Source: CAZACZ01 sp964483695 (GTDB lineage Bacteria > Deinococcota > Deinococci > Deinococcales > Trueperaceae). From it: 10,238 nucleotides of DNA. The stretch's first letter is position 1. Each line of letters opens with the position of its first letter. The stretch lies in NCBI GenBank assembly GCA_964483695.1, contig CAZACZ010000090.1, forward strand, positions 1-10,238, in the 5' to 3' direction. The notes under the pieces are model-generated. The model was not told the DNA's origin and made no database searches. It worked only from the letters and a program-made list of their open reading frames with translations. The position numbers were made by a program, and so were the translations under genes. Of the stretch, positions 6,709 through 10,238 are shown in pieces.

Positions 6709-6714
6709 AGCATA
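6709..6714 (-). promoter_or_regulatory. Candidate -10 box (TATGCT) for the ClC gene
   Basis: On the minus strand TATGCT matches TANNNT and lies about 35 nt before ATG 6674, leaving room for a short leader with the Shine-Dalgarno sequence. No clear -35 is seen. If correct, starts at 6728 and 6713 would fall outside the transcript, which agrees with ATG 6674. Confidence 0.3.
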
Positions 6715-6780
6715 CGAAAGGCGCTCACGGTGGCCCCGAAGGTGGCGCAGGATCGCCCTACCGCCGGGGCAGCGCGGGCG

Positions 6781-6786
6781 TAGACT
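6781..6786 (+). promoter_or_regulatory. Candidate -10 box (TAGACT) for the MFS gene, near-leaderless
   Basis: TAGACT matches TANNNT and ends 10 nt before GTG 6797. A start of transcription about 7 nt downstream would leave a leader of only a few bases, which agrees with the absence of any Shine-Dalgarno sequence before GTG 6797. No -35 is evident. It shares the short divergent region with the ClC promoter. Confidence 0.35.
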
Positions 6787-6796
6787 CGCCTTCGAC

Positions 6797-7951
6797 GTGC
6801 TGCTCGCCATCTACCTCTCCACGGCGTTGGTCTCGTTCTGCGACGGCCTGTTGGTGCCGACGCTGCCCGTGTTCGTGAGCAGCTTCGACGTCCCCATCGG
6901 CGTGGTGGGGTTGGTGCTGGCGGGCGAGGCGATCGGCATGTTGCTCGGGGACGTACCGGCCGGCAGCCTGTCGCGTCGGATGTCGCCGAAGGCCGCCATG
7001 CTGGTGGGCATCGGCGTGGTGGGGGCGGCCGTGCTCGCTACCGCGCTGGCGCCACGGTTGTGGCAGGTGTTCGTGCTGCGCGTCGTGGCCGGCGCGGGGC
7101 TGGCGCTGTGGAACGTCTCGCGCCACGCCTACCTCTCCCACGCCACGCACGTCGGCCGCCGCGGTCGCGCCATCGCCACCTTCGGCGGGGTGAACCGCGT
7201 CGGTGTCTTCCTCGGGCCTGCGGTCGGGGGTGCACTCGCCGCCGGTCTCGGGTTGCGCATGCCGTTCGTGGTGTACGCCGCCGTGGTCGTGGCCGCGGCG
7301 CTGGTCGTGCTGCGGTTCCTGCCGCGCCTCGAAGCGATCGACACGGTGCCGCTGGCAGAAGGCGAGTTGCGCCAGGCGCTGCGCGCCAGCGCCAAGCCCC
7401 TCGTCGACGCGGGCGCTGCGCAACTGATGGCGCAGATGCTGCGTGCCGGGCGCAAGGTGCTGATCCCGCTCTACGCCAGCCAGGTGGTCGGGCTCGACGT
7501 GGACGCCGTCGGCGTGGTGGTGAGCGTGGCGGCGTTCGTCGACATGGCGCTCTTCTACCCGGCCGGCATAGTGATGGACCGCCTCGGCCGGAAGGCGGCC
7601 ATCGTGCCCAGCTTCTTGCTGCAGGCCGTCGGCATGGCGCTGGTACCGCTGGCGGGAGGCTTCGGCACGCTGATCCTGGCCGGGGTGGTGATCGGGGCGG
7701 GCAACGGCCTGAGTTCCGGCACCATGATGACGTTGGGCGCAGATCTGGCTCCGCGGCGCGCCGCGTACGAGTTCCTGGCCATCTGGCGTCTGATCGGCGA
7801 CGCGGGCACGGTCGGCGGCCCGGTCCTGGTGGGCGCGGTGGCGCAGGCGACCGGGCTCGGGTCCTCGGCGTTGGCGGTGGCGGCGGTGGGGGTCGCCGCG
7901 GCGGCGTGGTTTGCCGCGCGCGTCCCCGAGACGTTGCGGCGCGCCACCTGA
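6797..7951 (+). CDS. MFS transporter, drug:H+ antiporter type
   Basis: This is a major facilitator superfamily protein of 384 residues with alternating hydrophobic segments consistent with 12 membrane helices in two six-helix halves. The antiporter motif C appears as RVGVFLGPAVGG in the fifth helix (Gly140-Pro141), and the second half has a motif A-like loop GIVMDRLGRK (257-266). The equivalent first-half loop (GDVPAGSLSRRMSPK) is a weaker motif A. These features suggest proton-coupled export of a small molecule, but the substrate cannot be told. GTG 6797 is the first usable start; there is no ribosome-binding site, and the first helix begins almost at once (LLAIYLSTALVSF). It is divergent from the ClC gene and has no co-transcribed regulator nearby. 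Confidence 0.88.
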   Translation: MLLAIYLSTALVSFCDGLLVPTLPVFVSSFDVPIGVVGLVLAGEAIGMLLGDVPAGSLSRRMSPKAAMLVGIGVVGAAVLATALAPRLWQVFVLRVVAGAGLALWNVSRHAYLSHATHVGRRGRAIATFGGVNRVGVFLGPAVGGALAAGLGLRMPFVVYAAVVVAAALVVLRFLPRLEAIDTVPLAEGELRQALRASAKPLVDAGAAQLMAQMLRAGRKVLIPLYASQVVGLDVDAVGVVVSVAAFVDMALFYPAGIVMDRLGRKAAIVPSFLLQAVGMALVPLAGGFGTLILAGVVIGAGNGLSSGTMMTLGADLAPRRAAYEFLAIWRLIGDAGTVGGPVLVGAVAQATGLGSSALAVAAVGVAAAAWFAARVPETLRRAT

Positions 7952-8010
7952 CCCTTCTTCTGTCGCGGCGTCGGTGACGGATCGGCCGAGCGGACGCGCG
8001 TTCCCGACGG

Positions 8011-8016
8011 TATGAT
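8011..8016 (+). promoter_or_regulatory. Strong -10 box (TATGAT) before the PAS-GGDEF-EAL gene
   Basis: TATGAT differs from TATAAT at one base, notable in such GC-rich DNA. It is followed after 7 nt by ATG 8024. No -35 match is present 17 bp upstream. The predicted transcript would start close to ATG 8024, so that codon would be at the extreme 5' end, while the main gene's ATG 8053 would have a short leader with GAGGA at 8040-8044. Confidence 0.5.
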
Positions 8017-8023
8017 TCCGCCG

Positions 8024-8071
8024 ATGAGCGGTGGGCGCAGAGGACGCGGCGGATGCAGGGCCCCGGCATGA
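8024..8071 (+). CDS. Possible 15-codon upstream ORF of the c-di-GMP gene
   Basis: ATG 8024, 7 nt after TATGAT, opens a 15-residue frame, MSGGRRGRGGCRAPA. Its TGA (8069-8071) overlaps an in-frame ATG of the main gene at 8068 as ATGA. It also runs across the main start at 8053 in a different frame. Translation of it could compete with initiation at 8053 and feed re-initiation at 8068. No conservation evidence is available; a chance frame is quite possible. Confidence 0.3.
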   Translation: MSGGRRGRGGCRAPA

Positions 8072-10203
8072 CCTCCCGAGGCGGCGTCAGCGGCGCGTTC
8101 TTCGAGGCGCACCCGCTACCGGTGCTGCTGTTCGACCCGTCGACGCTGCGGGTGCTCGCCGCCAACCCTGCGGCCCAGCGTCACTACGGCTACGACGGCG
8201 CGGCGTTCCGCGCCATGACCATCGACGACCTGCATCCCGAAGACGAACGTGCCCGGCTGCACGCCGTGCGCGCCGGCCACACGCCGCCGTACGTGACCCC
8301 AGGCACGATGCGCCACCGACGCGCCGACGGCAGCGAGTTCGACGCGGTGGTATCGGTGTTCGAGGTGGCCTACCGGGGCCAGCGGGCGCGCATGGCGCTG
8401 ATCACCGACGTCACGCTCACCGACGAGCGCGGCGAGGAGGTCCGTGACCTCCGCATGGCCATCGACCAGGGGCCCGCGATCGTGCTGCTGACCGACGTCG
8501 ACGGGCGCATCGCGTGGGCGAACCGACGGTTCCAGGAGGTGTCGGGCTTCGCGCCCGAGGAGGTGCGCGGCAAGCCCGTCGGGTGGTTGGCCGACCCGCG
8601 TCAGCACGATCACGCGTTCGAAGCCGTGCGCGAAGCGGTGGCGAAGGACGGCATCTGGCGCGGCGAGGTGCTGAACCGCACCAAGGGCGGCGGCTCGTAC
8701 TGGGAGGCCGCCGTGGTCTCGGCGGTGCGGGACGCAGGCGGCGAAGTGCGCCGCTACGTCAAGGTGGCGGAGGACGTCACCGCGCGGCACGCCCTGAGCG
8801 AACGCGTCGACTACCTGGCCCACTTCGACCCGGTCACCGACCTGCCCAACCGCACCGCGTTCGAGAGCCGCCTGTTGCCGGCGCTGGCCGCGGCGCGCGC
8901 CAACCGGCGCAAGGTGGCGGTGCTGTACCTCGAGTTGAACGGCTACAAGCTGGTGCACGACAGCCTCGGCCAGGACGCGGCCGACGACATGTTGCGCGCC
9001 GTCGCGCGGAGGCTGCGCGCGGTCGGCGACGGTGCCGTGGCCGCGCGTCTCGGCGGCGACGAGTTCGCCGTGCTCACGCACAGCTTCGACGACCCGGTGG
9101 AAGCCACGAGCATCGCCCAGCGCGTGGTGGGGGCGCTGGTGGAACCGTTGAGCCTGGCGGGCACGCCGGTGGCGCTGCGGCCACGGCTCGGCGTGGCGGT
9201 GTTCCCTGACCATGCCGAGCGCCCCGCCGACCTGATGAAGGCGGCGTCACAGGCCAAGTTCCGCGCCAAGGCCGCGCGGGGGCCCTCGTACGCATTCTTC
9301 CGGCCGGCGATGGAGACGAGGGCGCGCGAGCGCCTGGCGCTGGAGAGCGAGTTGCGCGCCGCGCTCGGCACCGGGCAGCTGGTCCTGCACTACCAACCGC
9401 GCGTGAACGTGAGCGACGGCCGTCTGGCGGGCCTGGAGGCGTTGGTGCGCTGGCAGCATCCCGAACGCGGGCTGCTCGGGCCGGACGCGTTCGTGCCCTT
9501 GGCCGAGGAGACCGGCATGATCGTCGAGGTGGGCCGCGAGGTGCTGCACGGAGCGTGCACCCAGGTGCGGCGCTGGCAGGACGCCGGCTTCACCGTCCCG
9601 CGGGTGGCGGTGAACCTCTCCACGGTCGAGCTGCGCACCGGCGGCGGGTTGGTGGAGCAGGTGCGTGCCGCGCTCGCCGCGGCGCGCTTGGCGCCGCAGC
9701 GGCTCGAGCTGGAAGTCACGGAGACGGCCGCCCTGGTGGACGGCCGCGGCGCCGAGGTGCTCTCGCAGCTGCGCGCCATCGGCGTGCTGGTCACGCTGGA
9801 CGATTTCGGCACCGGGTACGCCTCGCTGGCGCACCTGCGCGAACTGCCCATCGACGCCCTCAAGCTCGACCAACGCTTCCTCGAACGCATCGGCTCGGGA
9901 TCGGCCGACGACGCCGCCCCCGCGCCGCACCCCGATCACCCCGCCAAGAACACTGCAGAGCGCCGCGCCGGCGTCGACATCGCCATCCTCCGCGCCGTCG
10001 CCGCCCTCGGGCGCGCGCTCGGGGTACCGGTGACGGCCGAGGGGGTGGAGACGCTCGCGCAGCTGCACCAGGTGCGCGACGCCGGATGCGACGCAGCCCA
10101 GGGGTTCCTTCTCGGTCGCCCACGACCGGCCGACGCGGTCGCGCAGACGGTCGCTGCCGCGGCGCGGACGGTGCTGCAGGGGTTGGCCAGGAGCGTTGGA
10201 TGA
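8053..10203 (+). CDS. PAS-PAS-GGDEF-EAL protein, probable cyclic-di-GMP phosphodiesterase
   Basis: This is a 716-residue cytoplasmic signalling protein with no membrane helices. Two PAS domains (about 13-125 and 130-247) could sense a ligand, redox state or light. The GGDEF domain (about 255-420) has GGDEF at 334-338 but ELNGYK where DIDxFK is expected (Glu294 for the first metal Asp), His302 for the guanine-binding Asn, and no RxxD inhibitory site. The EAL domain (about 433-700) is complete: EAL 462-464, Asn521, Glu557 in EVTE, DDFGTGY from 583, Lys604, Glu663 in AEGVET and Gln683. The net prediction is c-di-GMP hydrolysis to pGpG, with the GGDEF perhaps binding GTP as a regulator. A 28-residue Ala/Pro-rich loop (614-641) is longer than usual. 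ATG 8053 has GAGGA 8 nt upstream; ATG 8068 is an alternative. The stop overlaps the next start as ATGA. Confidence 0.93.
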   Translation: MQGPGMTSRGGVSGAFFEAHPLPVLLFDPSTLRVLAANPAAQRHYGYDGAAFRAMTIDDLHPEDERARLHAVRAGHTPPYVTPGTMRHRRADGSEFDAVVSVFEVAYRGQRARMALITDVTLTDERGEEVRDLRMAIDQGPAIVLLTDVDGRIAWANRRFQEVSGFAPEEVRGKPVGWLADPRQHDHAFEAVREAVAKDGIWRGEVLNRTKGGGSYWEAAVVSAVRDAGGEVRRYVKVAEDVTARHALSERVDYLAHFDPVTDLPNRTAFESRLLPALAAARANRRKVAVLYLELNGYKLVHDSLGQDAADDMLRAVARRLRAVGDGAVAARLGGDEFAVLTHSFDDPVEATSIAQRVVGALVEPLSLAGTPVALRPRLGVAVFPDHAERPADLMKAASQAKFRAKAARGPSYAFFRPAMETRARERLALESELRAALGTGQLVLHYQPRVNVSDGRLAGLEALVRWQHPERGLLGPDAFVPLAEETGMIVEVGREVLHGACTQVRRWQDAGFTVPRVAVNLSTVELRTGGGLVEQVRAALAAARLAPQRLELEVTETAALVDGRGAEVLSQLRAIGVLVTLDDFGTGYASLAHLRELPIDALKLDQRFLERIGSGSADDAAPAPHPDHPAKNTAERRAGVDIAILRAVAALGRALGVPVTAEGVETLAQLHQVRDAGCDAAQGFLLGRPRPADAVAQTVAAAARTVLQGLARSVG
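10189..10193 (+). promoter_or_regulatory. Shine-Dalgarno AGGAG for a coupled downstream gene
   Basis: AGGAG inside the last codons of the PAS-GGDEF-EAL gene ends 6 nt before ATG 10200, which overlaps the stop as ATGA. Together they are a typical translational-coupling signal. Confidence 0.5.
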
Positions 10204-10238
10204 CCACCGGGCGTCCGGCCGCCGCGCCACGCGGCGGC
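10200..10238 (+). CDS. Start of a coupled downstream gene, cut by the window edge
   Basis: ATG 10200 overlaps the preceding stop by 4 nt (ATGA) and has AGGAG at ideal distance. Thirteen codons are visible, MTTGRPAAAPRGG, open to the edge. Such a Pro/Ala/Gly-rich start says nothing about function. If real, the gene is co-transcribed with the c-di-GMP protein and may be its effector or partner. The G/C hairpin at 10218-10238 falls inside it and would instead argue for a terminator and no gene. Confidence 0.45.
   Translation, partial: MTTGRPAAAPRGG
10218..10238 (+). other. Perfect 9-bp hairpin at the window edge, terminator or coding
   Basis: GCCGCCGCG (10218-10226), loop CCA, and CGCGGCGGC (10230-10238) form a perfect 9-bp stem with a 3-nt loop, 14 bp after the stop of the c-di-GMP gene. 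The window ends at the last stem base, so a T-run cannot be checked. It could be a terminator or merely the GC-rich start of the coupled frame at 10200. Confidence 0.35.

Noticed and set aside
6675..6728. Longer ClC start at GTG 6728 or ATG 6713
   Set aside because: These add an Arg-rich extension without a ribosome-binding site, whereas ATG 6674 has GAGGAAGG at 6 nt; the TATGCT box would also place them outside the transcript.
5085..6878. 597-codon open frame on the plus strand opposite the ClC gene
   Set aside because: The product is Gln/His/Arg-rich low complexity, mirrors ClC codons and overlaps the MFS start; it is a shadow of the real minus-strand gene.
7952..8010. Terminator between the MFS and c-di-GMP genes
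   Set aside because: No stable stem followed by a T-run was found; the only pyrimidine-rich stretch (CTTCTTCT) follows no hairpin.

Overview
This is a very GC-rich, gene-dense bacterial chromosomal segment with five complete protein genes, a coupled glycosyltransferase whose start is non-standard, and gene fragments at both edges. The organism cannot be named from the sequence alone. Strong G/C third-position bias, several TANNNT -10 boxes lying 6-10 nt before a start codon (leaderless-type starts), and a two-subunit 2-oxoacid oxidoreductase would fit a Deinococcota (Trueperaceae-like) or actinobacterial-type genome; this is a guess. No IS element, phage gene, CRISPR array, tRNA or rRNA was seen.

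Layout. Positions 3-92 hold the C-terminal tail of an upstream gene, followed by an inverted repeat. A possible 33-codon leader ORF (221-322) runs into korA/porA-like and korB/porB-like genes (319-3204, +), which together encode a two-subunit thiamine-diphosphate, [4Fe-4S] 2-oxoacid:acceptor oxidoreductase. An SQD2-like family 4 glycosyltransferase (3201-4376, +) follows with a stop/start overlap, apparently beginning at a CTG codon. Its end, and the convergent gap after it, are made of a degenerate 19-bp tandem repeat (4371-4492).

On the minus strand (4509-6674) lies a ClC-family chloride protein fused to two CBS domains and a TrkA-C/RCK-C domain. Its gating glutamate is present, but the internal proton glutamate appears to be replaced by valine, as in channel-type ClCs. 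Divergent from it is an MFS transporter of the drug:H+ antiporter type (6797-7951, +) with no Shine-Dalgarno sequence and a -10 box just upstream. A PAS-PAS-GGDEF-EAL cyclic-di-GMP protein (8053-10203, +) follows. Its EAL domain keeps the catalytic residues. Its GGDEF domain keeps the signature letters but has lost or changed other active-site positions, so it is probably a phosphodiesterase with a regulatory GGDEF. It is preceded by a 15-codon upstream ORF ending in an ATGA overlap. The start of another coupled gene is visible at 10200.

The genes do not form one pathway: central carbon/redox metabolism (KorAB), envelope or lipid glycosylation (GT4), ion homeostasis (ClC), efflux (MFS) and second-messenger signalling (EAL protein). 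I found no convincing novel defence or mobile system. The main points of interest are the translation-initiation arrangements (NTGA overlaps, CTG start, short leader ORFs), the 19-bp minisatellite, and active-site substitutions in the ClC and GGDEF domains.
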